In this document: piece by piece, positions 1 through 8,577 of the stretch | Position numbering within the stretch: the stretch's first letter is position 1 | Layout: every line of letters begins with the position of its first letter | Origin: Bacilli bacterium | Lineage (GTDB): Bacteria > Bacillota_I > Bacilli_A > ML615J-28 > CAG-698 | Reading direction: 5' to 3' | DNA: 26,971 nucleotides | NCBI GenBank assembly: GCA_023228385.1 | Contig: JALOBF010000006.1 | Span: forward strand, 1 to 26,971 | The notes under the pieces: generated by a model | What the model saw: only the letters and a program-made list of their open reading frames with translations | Told to the model about the DNA's origin: nothing | The model's database searches: none | Position numbers and translations under genes: made by a program

Positions 1-809
1 ATACCGCCGGGCGTCTTCATATTAATGATGAAATGATGGATGAATTAGTAGCAATTGAAAAAACGGTATCACCGGACGAGATATTGCTGGTTCTTGATGC
101 CATGATGGGGCAAGACGCTATTAACGTTATCACTACTTTTAATAATCGATTAAAAATTACCGGTTGTATCCTTACTAAATTGGATGGCGACACTCGGGGC
201 GGTGCCGCTCTTTCTATTCGCTATTTAACCAATATCCCGATTAAATTTGTCGGTTTGGGGGAAAAACTCGACCAAATTGAGGTATTTCATCCAGATCGAA
301 TGGCGGGAAGAATATTGGGAATGGGTGATGTTGTAACTCTTGTAGAAAAAGCTGCGCAAAATATTGAAGAGGAAGAAGCCATGAAGATGGCGGAGAGAAT
401 GCAAAAAGGCATTTTCGATTATAATGACTTTATTAAACAACTGCGATGGATGAAGCGGCTTGGCTCGTTAAAAGGAATTTTAGGTTTAATTCCGGGAGTC
501 GGCCGAATGATTAAAAATATCGACATTGACGATAAGCAATTAATTTATTTGGAAGCGATTGTTCAATCAATGACTCCAGAAGAAAGAAAGAATCCTGATC
601 TTTTAGAAAAAAGTTCAGCCCGCCGCCGCCGCATTGCCGGCGGGGCCGGACGTTCTTATTCTGAAGTAACCGATTTAATTAAACGATTTAATGAAATGAG
701 GAACCGCCTGCGGTCAATGATGCAGATGGGCATTCCCGATATGTCGGATTTACAGGCGCCATCAGTAAATCCAAGAAATAATAAAAGTAAGGGTCGGCAT
801 AATTTTTAA
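1..809 (+). CDS. ffh: Signal recognition particle protein Ffh (3' part; start lies before the window)
   Basis: GTPase and RNA-binding subunit of the signal recognition particle, which targets membrane proteins co-translationally to FtsY and the Sec translocon. The visible part opens inside the G3 motif (DTAGR, positions 1-14) and continues with G4 (TKLDGD) and the FVGLGEK / ILGMGD segment that closes the NG domain. The methionine-rich M domain follows, with the 4.5S RNA-binding stretch SSARRRRIAGGAGRSY near the C terminus and MMQMG at the tail. About 268 residues are present; the N domain and the G1 and G2 motifs are missing only because the window starts here. An orphan coiled-coil gene follows after 18 bases. 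The family call is certain. Confidence 0.97.
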   Translation, partial: TAGRLHINDEMMDELVAIEKTVSPDEILLVLDAMMGQDAINVITTFNNRLKITGCILTKLDGDTRGGAALSIRYLTNIPIKFVGLGEKLDQIEVFHPDRMAGRILGMGDVVTLVEKAAQNIEEEEAMKMAERMQKGIFDYNDFIKQLRWMKRLGSLKGILGLIPGVGRMIKNIDIDDKQLIYLEAIVQSMTPEERKNPDLLEKSSARRRRIAGGAGRSYSEVTDLIKRFNEMRNRLRSMMQMGIPDMSDLQAPSVNPRNNKSKGRHNF

Positions 810-827
810 AATATAAAGGAAATAAAA

Positions 828-2663
828 ATGAATTATAAGGATTTTGAGAATTATTTATCAAATTTTCAAACGAAAATAACTGAATATTTTCAATGCTCAG
901 AAAATGAAGAAAATAATAAAATTAATGTAATTTTTTCAAAGTTAAAACATACTTTGATAGGAAAACAAGAAGCAGTTGAAGCGTGGGAAAACGAGATCAT
1001 TAACGGTGAGAATAGCTATAATCGTGAAAAAGATCGACTTTTTCAGTTTGCGGAAGAATTGAAAAAAATAGATGTTTATGAATTACCGCCTCAGCATGAT
1101 ATTGATTTATTTAAAAAGGATAGGGCTAATGATCAACCAGAAACAATTAGCAATCTATTAAATACATATAAAAGAAAAAAGCATAATATCAATTATAAAA
1201 TTAGTAATCTTAAACGAAATCAACTGCAAAAAATCAAAGAAAACAATGACAGCATAAATGAAGAAAATCGTAATTATAAAAATCGTGAAGCTGAGCTACT
1301 GCGCCGCCAAAATATCGATATTCAACGTTCAATTGATAACAACATTAAAGAGTACGGCGGTATTGAAAAAAATTTGTTAGATATCAATGATAACAAAGGA
1401 ATTAGCGAAGCAAAGAAAAAAATAAAAAAAATCCGGATGGCCGGATTAAAAGAACAAATGAGCATTAGAAATAAATATGCTTTGCTCTTGTATCAAAATT
1501 CACTGAGTTTTAAAAAGTTTTATGAAAAAAAGATGCTTGACCATGCCTTAATTAATGAAGATTTCAATTTAAAAATAAAAAACTTTGAAATTGAAAAACA
1601 GGAAATTGAATATCAAGAAGTCATTAATATCAGTGTTTTCGAATCTGAAATGCAAAAACAATTATTAATTTTAGAAAAAGAGAATGAATTGGCAAAAATA
1701 AATGCTCAAAGTAAAATATCCGAGCAAATCATTGATTTAAAAAAGCAAATTGCCGGTATTGATATAAAAAAAGGAACATATCTTTTAGATAAAATTATTG
1801 AAACTGAAAAAGATATTTTCGCTTTTGATCAGTTGCAGGTAAAAGATTATCAGGAAAATAACTTATTTTTTTATAATCAATTAAACGGCGACTGTAACTT
1901 TTTATATGAATTTTTTATATTAATGACGGAAACGTTTTTTCGGAGAATTCATTTTTTGATTGAAGAAAAGTATCAATTGCGGTATCGGCTCTTTTACAGC
2001 TTAAAAGAATATCTTTTTATCGGCAATAAAGATAAACTGTTGCAATCCGAATACAATTATCAGGATGTCTTTATTAAGGCGGATAAACTTTTTGAAGAGT
2101 TTAAACAACAACGCACGGACAGACTCGAAAGTTTTTATAAAACTTTACATCACCATATGGCATTAATAACTGCTAAAATAAAAGAAGTTATGGCAGAAAC
2201 AGAAGCTTGGTGTCGTGAAGAAGAGAATTTTATTAATCATTTAGAAAATCAATATGCGGAAATTCTTTCTGACGGTTTCAAAAACAGCGTTAACGTTAAT
2301 CAATTATCCGCTAAAAGTTTTACAGACAATATTACTGCCGTTTTTCAGAAAATTGATAAAGAACAAGGCGAAAACAAGAAGTGTTATCATGATGCCTGTC
2401 AAAAAATAGAATTAGATTATCAAAATAAAAATATCGCTATTGACCATAAAATTAAAGTCTATCAGGAAGAAATTAAAGATAAAATAATTCAAGGGCAAAA
2501 ATCTTATGGATCATATAAAAAGAAAAGTCGTCACCGAATCGGTCAATATAAAAATAATTATAATCAAAATATTACTCAACATGAAAAAGCGCTTTATAAG
2601 CAGTATAAAGAACAATTGTTAGAGAATGATACGGAAAGACAGCGCAAATTAAAAACATTATAA
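828..2663 (+). CDS. Orphan long coiled-coil protein, 611 aa
   Basis: I do not recognise the family. The protein is cytosolic in appearance: no signal peptide and no clear membrane helix. It is very rich in Lys, Glu, Asn and Ile. Long charged heptad-like helices are likely at about residues 110-330 and 410-610. They flank a more aromatic segment at about 335-400 (many Phe, Tyr and Leu, e.g. FLYEFFILMTETFF). The last 100 residues are strongly basic and Tyr/Gln/Asn-rich. The start is supported by an AAAGGA ribosome binding site 18 bases after ffh, so it is probably co-transcribed with ffh. No rho-independent terminator for this strand was seen before the convergent ruvA. Base composition resembles the neighbours, so no transfer is evident. 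A structural or SMC-like scaffold role is possible but is only a guess from shape. Confidence 0.85.
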   Translation: MNYKDFENYLSNFQTKITEYFQCSENEENNKINVIFSKLKHTLIGKQEAVEAWENEIINGENSYNREKDRLFQFAEELKKIDVYELPPQHDIDLFKKDRANDQPETISNLLNTYKRKKHNINYKISNLKRNQLQKIKENNDSINEENRNYKNREAELLRRQNIDIQRSIDNNIKEYGGIEKNLLDINDNKGISEAKKKIKKIRMAGLKEQMSIRNKYALLLYQNSLSFKKFYEKKMLDHALINEDFNLKIKNFEIEKQEIEYQEVINISVFESEMQKQLLILEKENELAKINAQSKISEQIIDLKKQIAGIDIKKGTYLLDKIIETEKDIFAFDQLQVKDYQENNLFFYNQLNGDCNFLYEFFILMTETFFRRIHFLIEEKYQLRYRLFYSLKEYLFIGNKDKLLQSEYNYQDVFIKADKLFEEFKQQRTDRLESFYKTLHHHMALITAKIKEVMAETEAWCREEENFINHLENQYAEILSDGFKNSVNVNQLSAKSFTDNITAVFQKIDKEQGENKKCYHDACQKIELDYQNKNIAIDHKIKVYQEEIKDKIIQGQKSYGSYKKKSRHRIGQYKNNYNQNITQHEKALYKQYKEQLLENDTERQRKLKTL

Positions 2664-2681
2664 AAAAAACCGGGTAACCGG
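2662..2681 (-). terminator. Rho-independent terminator of ruvA
   Basis: Read on the minus strand, a CCGG-TTAC-CCGG stem-loop is followed at once by eight T residues. It lies three bases past the ruvA stop codon. The plus strand has no T-run after the stem, so it serves ruvA only. The stem is short (4 bp) but all G-C. Confidence 0.6.
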
Positions 2682-2683
2682 AA

Positions 2684-3244
2684 TCAAATAAGATTTTTTA
2701 ATGCTTCTTTTAATAATTCATTAATAGGTAAATCAATGTATTGTATTAGAATCGGATCAACCGATTTAATTTCCTGTTTATTATATCCCATTGATTTTAG
2801 AGCTTCTTTAACATTTTTAATTTTTGGGTTTTCTATTGTAACGTCATCATTAAAATCAAGTTTTCCGTGGAGGTCGAGAATTATTTGTTGGCTTGTTTTG
2901 GGACCGATTCCGGGGAAACGCCGTAAATAAGCGGTGTCGCTATTGTTTATTGCGGTGATTACTTTGCTCACGGCACCACTGGCAATTATTGCCAGTGCTC
3001 CTTTTGGCCCTATTCCCCGCACTGAAATTAGTTTTAAGAATAAATCGCGTTCTTCAACGGTTTTAAAGCCATAGAGTTCAACATGATCATCGCGGATATA
3101 CATATGGGTATAAACAATTGTTTCATTGCCGATTTCAAAAGCAAAGGGATTACCGGTTTTAATTGTATAACCAATATTCTGAGACTCCAGTACAATATAT
3201 TCTCCTTTTACAACGCTAATTATTCCCTTTAGATAATTTATCAA
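2684..3244 (-). CDS. ruvA: Holliday junction branch migration protein RuvA
   Basis: Holliday-junction-binding subunit of the RuvABC recombination machinery; it loads the RuvB motor onto four-way junctions. The N-terminal OB domain is seen (INYLKGIISV...NIGYTIKTG), followed by two helix-hairpin-helix motifs (GIGPKGALAII and FPGIGPKTSQQIILDL) and a short helical domain III. Length is about 186 residues, slightly below the usual 190-205. I chose TTG at 3244: it has a near-ideal ribosome binding site (GGCGGTGA) five bases upstream and gives the usual family N terminus. The in-frame GTG at 3253 lies inside that site and has no good site of its own. ruvA is divergent from ruvB, with its own promoter and terminator. 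Confidence 0.95.
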   Translation of the reverse strand: MINYLKGIISVVKGEYIVLESQNIGYTIKTGNPFAFEIGNETIVYTHMYIRDDHVELYGFKTVEERDLFLKLISVRGIGPKGALAIIASGAVSKVITAINNSDTAYLRRFPGIGPKTSQQIILDLHGKLDFNDDVTIENPKIKNVKEALKSMGYNKQEIKSVDPILIQYIDLPINELLKEALKNLI

Positions 3245-3268
3245 TTTATTCACCGCCCTATTGTTAGT

Positions 3269-3297
3269 ATTATATCATATGATGTTTGCTTTGTAAA
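3269..3297 (-). promoter_or_regulatory. SigA-type promoter of ruvA
   Basis: Minus strand: -35 TTTACA, 17-base spacer, extended -10 TGATATAAT. The -10 hexamer occupies 3269-3274. The spacer contains the palindrome ATCATATGAT just before the -10. No equally clear promoter is visible for the divergent ruvB operon. Confidence 0.75.
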
Positions 3298-3322
3298 TTA
3301 AGAGAATAGAAATGAGGAAAGC

Positions 3323-4309
3323 ATGGAAAATAATGATATCACTTTACAAGAATATGATTTAAGTCTGCGGCCAAAGCGGCTTAATGAATATATTGGTCAG
3401 GAAGCAATTAAAGAAATGCTTAATGTTTTTATCACTTCAGCCCTTACGCGCGAGGAAACGCTGGACCATGTTTTACTTTATGGTCCTCCCGGGCTTGGTA
3501 AAACTACCTTGGCTCATATTATTGCCAATGAAATGAATAGTCATATTTATAGTATAACCGCCCCCTCGTTGGACCGAGTGGGTGATTTGGTTGCGATTTT
3601 ATCAAATCTTGATGAAGGGGACTTTCTTTTTATTGATGAGATTCATCGTTTGCCGCGGGTTGTGGAAGAAGTATTATACTCCGCAATGGAAGATTATGTG
3701 GTTAATGTGGTTGTCGGTAAAGATGCGACGGCCAATACGATTAAGATTGTGCTTCCGCCGTTTACTTTAATCGGAGCCACTACTCGCTGCGGCGATATTA
3801 CCGCTCCTTTGCGGGATCGTTTCGGTATCGTTCATCAAATTAATTATTATCCGGCCGGCGAGATTGTAGAAATTGTAAAAAGAACATCGAAAGTGTTTAA
3901 TTTTGACATTGATGAGGATGCCGCTTGGGAAATTGCGAAGCGCTCCCGGGGGACACCGCGGATTGCCAATCGGCTTTTTCGAAGAGTCCGTGATTTTGCC
4001 CAGTTCGACGAACCGGACTGTCAAAAAATTACTTTTGGCGTTACCGCTACGGCCCTTACAAAACTCAATATTGACGAAGCCGGATTAAACGAAACCGATC
4101 ATCGTTATCTTCTTATGATGATTGAAAAGTTTAACGGCGGTCCGGTCGGCTTAAATACTTTAGGCGCGGCAATCTCGGAAGATCTAACAACCCTTGAAGA
4201 CGTTTATGAGCCTTATCTTTTACAGGAAGGTTTTATTATCAGAACCCCCCGCGGTCGGGTAGCTACAAGAAAAGCTTATCAACACTTAGGAATCGATTAT
4301 GAAGGTTGA
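3323..4309 (+). CDS. ruvB: Holliday junction branch migration ATPase RuvB
   Basis: AAA+ hexameric motor that pulls DNA through the RuvA-bound Holliday junction. The sequence shows Walker A GPPGLGKT at residues 54-61, Walker B with DEIHR at about 105-109, the sensor segment GATTR, RDRFG, and a C-terminal winged helix ending in TPRGRVATRKAYQHLG. Full length (328 residues). A GAGGAAA ribosome binding site precedes the ATG. Its stop overlaps the start of queA by 11 bases, pointing to translational coupling in a ruvB-queA-tgt operon, a common Bacillota arrangement. Confidence 0.98.
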   Translation: MENNDITLQEYDLSLRPKRLNEYIGQEAIKEMLNVFITSALTREETLDHVLLYGPPGLGKTTLAHIIANEMNSHIYSITAPSLDRVGDLVAILSNLDEGDFLFIDEIHRLPRVVEEVLYSAMEDYVVNVVVGKDATANTIKIVLPPFTLIGATTRCGDITAPLRDRFGIVHQINYYPAGEIVEIVKRTSKVFNFDIDEDAAWEIAKRSRGTPRIANRLFRRVRDFAQFDEPDCQKITFGVTATALTKLNIDEAGLNETDHRYLLMMIEKFNGGPVGLNTLGAAISEDLTTLEDVYEPYLLQEGFIIRTPRGRVATRKAYQHLGIDYEG

Positions 4310-5318
4310 AGATTTCAATTACCAATTGCCGGAAGAATTAATTGCGCAAACGCCGCTCGACAAAAGATCAGCTTCAAAATTGCTTGTTATCGACCGAAAA
4401 ACCGATCGTCTTATCGATGACCGTTTTTTCAATTTACCTAATTATCTTAATGCCAACGATGTATTGGTTTTTAACGATACGAAAGTTTTGCCGTCACGGA
4501 TTTACGGAAATAAAACATCTACCGGGGCTGTGATTGAGTTTTTATTGTTACATGAGGAAAATGATGGTTGGGAAGTGTTAGTCCGACCGGCCCGCCGGAT
4601 AAAAAAGGGTACAATCGTTGATTTTGCCGGCTTGATGCAAGGAGAGATTGTTGAAAAACGAGAAGAAGGTCGATGTCTTGTTCATTTTTATTATCAAGGT
4701 ATTTTTTTGGAAATACTTGAGCGATTAGGCAAAATGCCCCTTCCGCCTTATATTCATCAGGAGCTCGCCGACCCCAAGCGTTATCAAACGGTTTATGCCA
4801 CTCATCTTGGCAGTGCGGCGGCCCCGACGGCCGGCTTGCATTTCGATAATGATTTAATAGCCCAAATTATGACAAAGGGCATTGAAATTTGTTATTTAAC
4901 TCTTCATATCGGATTGGCAACGTTTCGACCGGTAACTGAAAACGATGTTCAGAAGCATCGGATGCATAGTGAATACTATGAAATGAATACAAAAACCGCC
5001 GAGCTTTTATGTCGGGCCCGTCATGAAGATAAAAGAATTATCGCTGTCGGTACGACTTCGGCTCGAACTTTAGAAGCTATATATTCCCGTTATCAGACTT
5101 TTAAAGCAGTAAGTGAAAAAACCGATATTTTTATCTACCCCGGTTATCGCTTTAAAGCGGTTGATGCCTTAATAACAAACTTTCATTTACCGAAATCAAC
5201 TTTGATAATGCTGGTAAGTGCCTTTTATGATCGAGATAAAATTCTTAAAACATATCAACACGCCATTAAAGAACGTTACCGTTTTTTTTCATTTGGTGAT
5301 GCGATGTTTATGATATAA
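4299..5318 (+). CDS. queA: S-adenosylmethionine:tRNA ribosyltransferase-isomerase QueA
   Basis: Transfers and isomerises the ribosyl part of S-adenosylmethionine onto preQ1 at the tRNA wobble position 34 to give epoxyqueuosine. Family motifs are clear along the 339 residues: LPEELIAQ near the start, VFNDTKVLPSR, GKMPLPPYI, AAAPTAGLHF, HIGLATFRPV, GTTSARTLE, NFHLPKSTL and the C-terminal YRFFSFGDAM. It overlaps ruvB and is followed after 11 bases by tgt, which performs the preceding step of the same pathway. Confidence 0.98.
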   Translation: MKVEDFNYQLPEELIAQTPLDKRSASKLLVIDRKTDRLIDDRFFNLPNYLNANDVLVFNDTKVLPSRIYGNKTSTGAVIEFLLLHEENDGWEVLVRPARRIKKGTIVDFAGLMQGEIVEKREEGRCLVHFYYQGIFLEILERLGKMPLPPYIHQELADPKRYQTVYATHLGSAAAPTAGLHFDNDLIAQIMTKGIEICYLTLHIGLATFRPVTENDVQKHRMHSEYYEMNTKTAELLCRARHEDKRIIAVGTTSARTLEAIYSRYQTFKAVSEKTDIFIYPGYRFKAVDALITNFHLPKSTLIMLVSAFYDRDKILKTYQHAIKERYRFFSFGDAMFMI

Positions 5319-5329
5319 GCAGGTGAATT

Positions 5330-6463
5330 ATGGTTATTAAGTATCGAATAATTAAAGAAAGTAAAGACTGTATGGCTCGATTGGGAGAAATAACAACACC
5401 GCATGGGACGTTTCAGACTCCGATGTTTATGGCGGTTGGGACTCAAGGCACAGTCAAAACCCTAACAAAAGAAGAATTAGAAACCATTGGTGCCCAAATT
5501 ATTTTAGGCAACACTTATCACCTATGGACACAACCGGGACATTTAATTATAAAAGAAGCGGGGGGTTTACATAAATTTATGAACTGGCCCCATTCGATAT
5601 TGACTGATTCCGGCGGTTTTCAGGTTTTTAGTTTAGCTAAATTGCGTGATATCAGCGAAGAAGGAGTTACTTTTCGTCATCATAAAAGCGGTGAACAGTT
5701 ATATTTGACACCGGAAATGTCAATGGAAATCCAAAACGCGCTTGGTTCCGATATTGCTATGGCATTTGATGAATGTCCGCCTTATCCTTCTACTTATGAA
5801 TATATGAAAAAGTCTGTTGACCGGACGATACGTTGGGCTGAAAGATGTCAAGCCGCCCATCGGGACCGAACAAACCAAGGATTATTTGGCATTGTTCAAG
5901 GCGGTGAATATCAGGATTTACGTTCATATTGTGCAAAGAAATTGGTCGATCTTGATTTTGACGGTTATGCCCTGGGCGGTTTAAGTGTGGGCGAACCGAA
6001 AGCGATACAAAACCGCGTTCTATTTGATACAACGCCGCTTCTCCCTAGAGATAAACCCCGTTATTTAATGGGGGTAGGTTCTCCGGGAATGATTCTTGAT
6101 GCGGTTGAAAGAGGAATAGATATTTTGGATTGTGTTTTGCCGACGAGAATTGCCCGTCATGGTACGGCGATGACGCGATATGGTCGCTTAATTATTAAAA
6201 ATAAAGAGTTTGAAAAGGATTTTACGCCGCTTGATTCTGATTGTGATTGCTATACCTGTCAAAATTATACAAAAGCATATATAAGACATTTATTTAAAGC
6301 TCAAGAAATGTTGGGGTATCGATTACTGTCCATTCATAATGTGAGATATTTATTAAGACTTGTTGAAAACATTCGTCAGGCGATTCAAGGGGACTGCTTT
6401 TATCAATTAAAAGAACAAGTTTATCGTGACTATGGTTTGGATAAAAATGAAAAGGATTTTTAA
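5330..6463 (+). CDS. tgt: tRNA-guanine transglycosylase Tgt
   Basis: Exchanges guanine 34 for the queuosine precursor preQ1 in tRNAs with GUN anticodons. The 377 residues show the catalytic DSGGFQVFSL, FDECPP, GIVQGG and GGLSVGEP motifs of the TIM barrel, the nucleophile region DILDCVLPTR, and the zinc site CDCYTC with a later His in RLLSIHN. An AGGTGA ribosome binding site lies just upstream of the ATG. It forms a functional pair with queA. In many Bacillota yajC and secDF come next; here a lipoprotein gene follows instead. Confidence 0.98.
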   Translation: MVIKYRIIKESKDCMARLGEITTPHGTFQTPMFMAVGTQGTVKTLTKEELETIGAQIILGNTYHLWTQPGHLIIKEAGGLHKFMNWPHSILTDSGGFQVFSLAKLRDISEEGVTFRHHKSGEQLYLTPEMSMEIQNALGSDIAMAFDECPPYPSTYEYMKKSVDRTIRWAERCQAAHRDRTNQGLFGIVQGGEYQDLRSYCAKKLVDLDFDGYALGGLSVGEPKAIQNRVLFDTTPLLPRDKPRYLMGVGSPGMILDAVERGIDILDCVLPTRIARHGTAMTRYGRLIIKNKEFEKDFTPLDSDCDCYTCQNYTKAYIRHLFKAQEMLGYRLLSIHNVRYLLRLVENIRQAIQGDCFYQLKEQVYRDYGLDKNEKDF

Positions 6464-6464
6464 A

Positions 6465-7373
6465 ATGAAAAAATATTTTTTAATCTTAATTTTAATTAGT
6501 TTCATATTAAGCGGTTGTTTTTTTGAAAATGAAGTGATACCTAATGATAATTATATTAAATTTAGTTTTCCTGAGGAATTTCGGAAATATCTCCCCTATG
6601 ATGAGGTACCGGAGTTTGTTTTACAATTCGACGGAACGATTTATACCAATACCAGTGCCAGTACCACCAACAAGAAAGTTTTCAATAAAAATGATGATTT
6701 TTATTTAAGTGATGTTATCGCTTCGCTTTTGTCTGATTATGAAGGACGGGTCTATTATCGGGCTCTGTCGAAATCAACGGCTGCCGAAACAAAAATGAAT
6801 AACTTAGTTACCGATAAAAACGGTAATTTAAAGCACGAAACCCGAATAATACCGGTAAGTGACGGTGAGATATATATTGAGTTGGCTTATTTGCGCCTTG
6901 AAAACGGATTGTTGCTTTCGCTTGAATATCGACGATTTAAGTCTGATTTTACCGGTACTGAAAAGATTTATTACTCATGGCCCAAAACCCGTTCGCTTAA
7001 TGCCGTTTTACATTATCCGCTTTTGCTTCATCAAAAAGCTGACAGTGATAAAGAACTGTTATTAGTTCCCTTACCCGATAAAGTAATTTATCGGCTTGGA
7101 ATTGGTGAACAGTTACCCTTGGCAACGATTTTAAAAGATAAAAGCTTTCTTGGTGATTTTTATAAATCTTACCCCTATCCCGACTTTAATGTTGATCCGC
7201 GGGCGAGCGATGTTTTTGATTTGGAAGAAAATATCGCAAAAGTAAAATCATTTTATATTACATATCATCATGGAAGATATGAAGGCGAAGACTTTTATTT
7301 TACTTATTTGGAAAAAGATTTTATCGTAACTTTTAACAATGAAAACTTTATGATTGATTATCGTTCATTTTAG
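6465..7373 (+). CDS. Predicted lipoprotein of unknown function, 302 aa
   Basis: I do not recognise the family. The N terminus is a classical lipoprotein signal: MKK, a hydrophobic stretch of about 12 residues, then the lipobox LSGC with Cys18 as the lipidation site. The mature part is soluble, beta-rich in appearance, with many Tyr and Asp residues. It is therefore probably anchored on the outer face of the membrane. I chose the ATG at 6465 because it directly precedes the signal peptide and has AAAGGA eight bases upstream; an upstream in-frame ATG at 6426 lies inside tgt and would spoil the signal. It is the last gene of the ruvB-queA-tgt operon, closed by a strong terminator. Confidence 0.85.
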   Translation: MKKYFLILILISFILSGCFFENEVIPNDNYIKFSFPEEFRKYLPYDEVPEFVLQFDGTIYTNTSASTTNKKVFNKNDDFYLSDVIASLLSDYEGRVYYRALSKSTAAETKMNNLVTDKNGNLKHETRIIPVSDGEIYIELAYLRLENGLLLSLEYRRFKSDFTGTEKIYYSWPKTRSLNAVLHYPLLLHQKADSDKELLLVPLPDKVIYRLGIGEQLPLATILKDKSFLGDFYKSYPYPDFNVDPRASDVFDLEENIAKVKSFYITYHHGRYEGEDFYFTYLEKDFIVTFNNENFMIDYRSF

Positions 7374-7379
7374 ATTAAG

Positions 7380-7403
7380 CCGAAGAAAAACTTCGGTTTT
7401 TTT
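7380..7403 (+). terminator. Rho-independent terminator closing the ruvB operon
   Basis: Perfect 6-bp stem CCGAAG / CTTCGG with an A5 loop followed by seven T residues, six bases after the lipoprotein stop codon. Confidence 0.92.
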
Positions 7404-7429
7404 GTCTCTTTCGTTTTTTATCATAAAAT
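7402..7429 (+). promoter_or_regulatory. Candidate SigA promoter of the ftsW-murG-murB operon
   Basis: TTGTCT and TAAAAT separated by 16 bases, just past the preceding terminator. The match is moderate; it is supported mostly by position, since a new transcript must start here. Confidence 0.4.
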
Positions 7430-7464
7430 AAGAGAACCATAAATAAAATTAAGTGGTGATAATC

Positions 7465-8565
7465 TTGCATAAACGAAAGATTGATATATGGTTATTAATT
7501 ACAATAGTGGTGTTATCACTTATCGGACTATTAATAGTATACAGTGCAAGTAATGCCATAGCATTAAAAGAACATAATGACCAATTTTATTATTTTAAAC
7601 GACAATTAATTTTTTTATTTCTTGGGTATCTATTGATGTATTTTATTACGAAAATGAATATAATAAAGTATCAGCAGTATGCGGGGACTGTTTTTTTGAT
7701 TTGTCTTGTCTTGTTGTTACTTGTTTTAATCCCGGGAATCGGCATTGTCCGCGGCGGAGCCCGTAGTTGGATAGGATTTAAGGGTTTTTCGATACAACCT
7801 TCGGAATTTATAAAACTGGGTCTAATCGGCATTTATGCTAAATATTTAAGTGAGAATTATCAAGATTTAAAAAAATTTAAAAATTTTTTAATGTTGTTTT
7901 CATTAACGGTGGTAATTTTTTTAATTATTATGCTTCAGCCTGACTTTGGAACCGGATTAATTATTGTTGCTTCAGCGACGGTATTAATATATATTAGCGG
8001 TGTACCGCTTAAATATTTTATATTAATACTTGCCATCGGCCTTTGCGGCGTTGCTTTTCTGATTATTAGTGCGCCTTATCGGATTGCAAGAATTATGGCT
8101 TTTATTAATCCCTGGCAAGATCCGTTGGGAAGCGGATTTCAAGGGATTCAGTCGTTATTTGCAATTACTCCCGGAGGGTTGTTCGGCCATGGTTTCAATA
8201 AAAGCATGCAAAAGCATTTTTTCTTGCCGGAACCACAAAACGATTTTATATTTGCGATATTGCTTGAAGAGTTTGGCTTAATTGGCGGGGCGATTGTTAT
8301 GGCTCTGTATTATTTTGCTTTATATCGATCGTTTAAAATAGGGTTGTCGACCGATAATAATTTTTTAATGTTTTTATGTGTCGGCATCGCTGCTTCGCTC
8401 GCCGTTCAGGTGATAATTAATATTGCGGTTGTCGTCGGATTGCTTCCGGTTACTGGTATTACTTTACCGCTCTTTAGTTATGGCGGTTCTTCGTTGGTGT
8501 TAACTTTGGTTAGTTTTGGGGTTGTTTTAAGTGCCAGTAAGTATCAGAATTATGATTATAGGTAG
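7465..8565 (+). CDS. ftsW: FtsW/RodA/SpoVE family peptidoglycan glycosyltransferase
   Basis: Polytopic SEDS-family membrane protein that polymerises glycan strands from lipid II. About ten hydrophobic segments are visible in 366 residues. The family signature is intact near the C terminus: LLPVTGITLPLFSYGGSS. FtsW (division), RodA (elongation) and SpoVE (spore cortex) cannot be separated by eye. Position next to murG and murB is that of spoVE in Bacillus, so it may serve division, sporulation or both. I chose TTG at 7465 because GTGGTGAT, a strong ribosome binding site, ends four bases before it; the two in-frame GTG codons at 7453 and 7456 fall inside that site. murG follows after 12 bases. 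Confidence 0.93.
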   Translation: MHKRKIDIWLLITIVVLSLIGLLIVYSASNAIALKEHNDQFYYFKRQLIFLFLGYLLMYFITKMNIIKYQQYAGTVFLICLVLLLLVLIPGIGIVRGGARSWIGFKGFSIQPSEFIKLGLIGIYAKYLSENYQDLKKFKNFLMLFSLTVVIFLIIMLQPDFGTGLIIVASATVLIYISGVPLKYFILILAIGLCGVAFLIISAPYRIARIMAFINPWQDPLGSGFQGIQSLFAITPGGLFGHGFNKSMQKHFFLPEPQNDFIFAILLEEFGLIGGAIVMALYYFALYRSFKIGLSTDNNFLMFLCVGIAASLAVQVIINIAVVVGLLPVTGITLPLFSYGGSSLVLTLVSFGVVLSASKYQNYDYR

Positions 8566-8577
8566 GGGGAGAGAATT

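Noticed and set aside
6426..6464. Upstream in-frame start for the lipoprotein gene
   Set aside because: It lies within tgt, has no ribosome binding site and would put 13 residues before the signal peptide.
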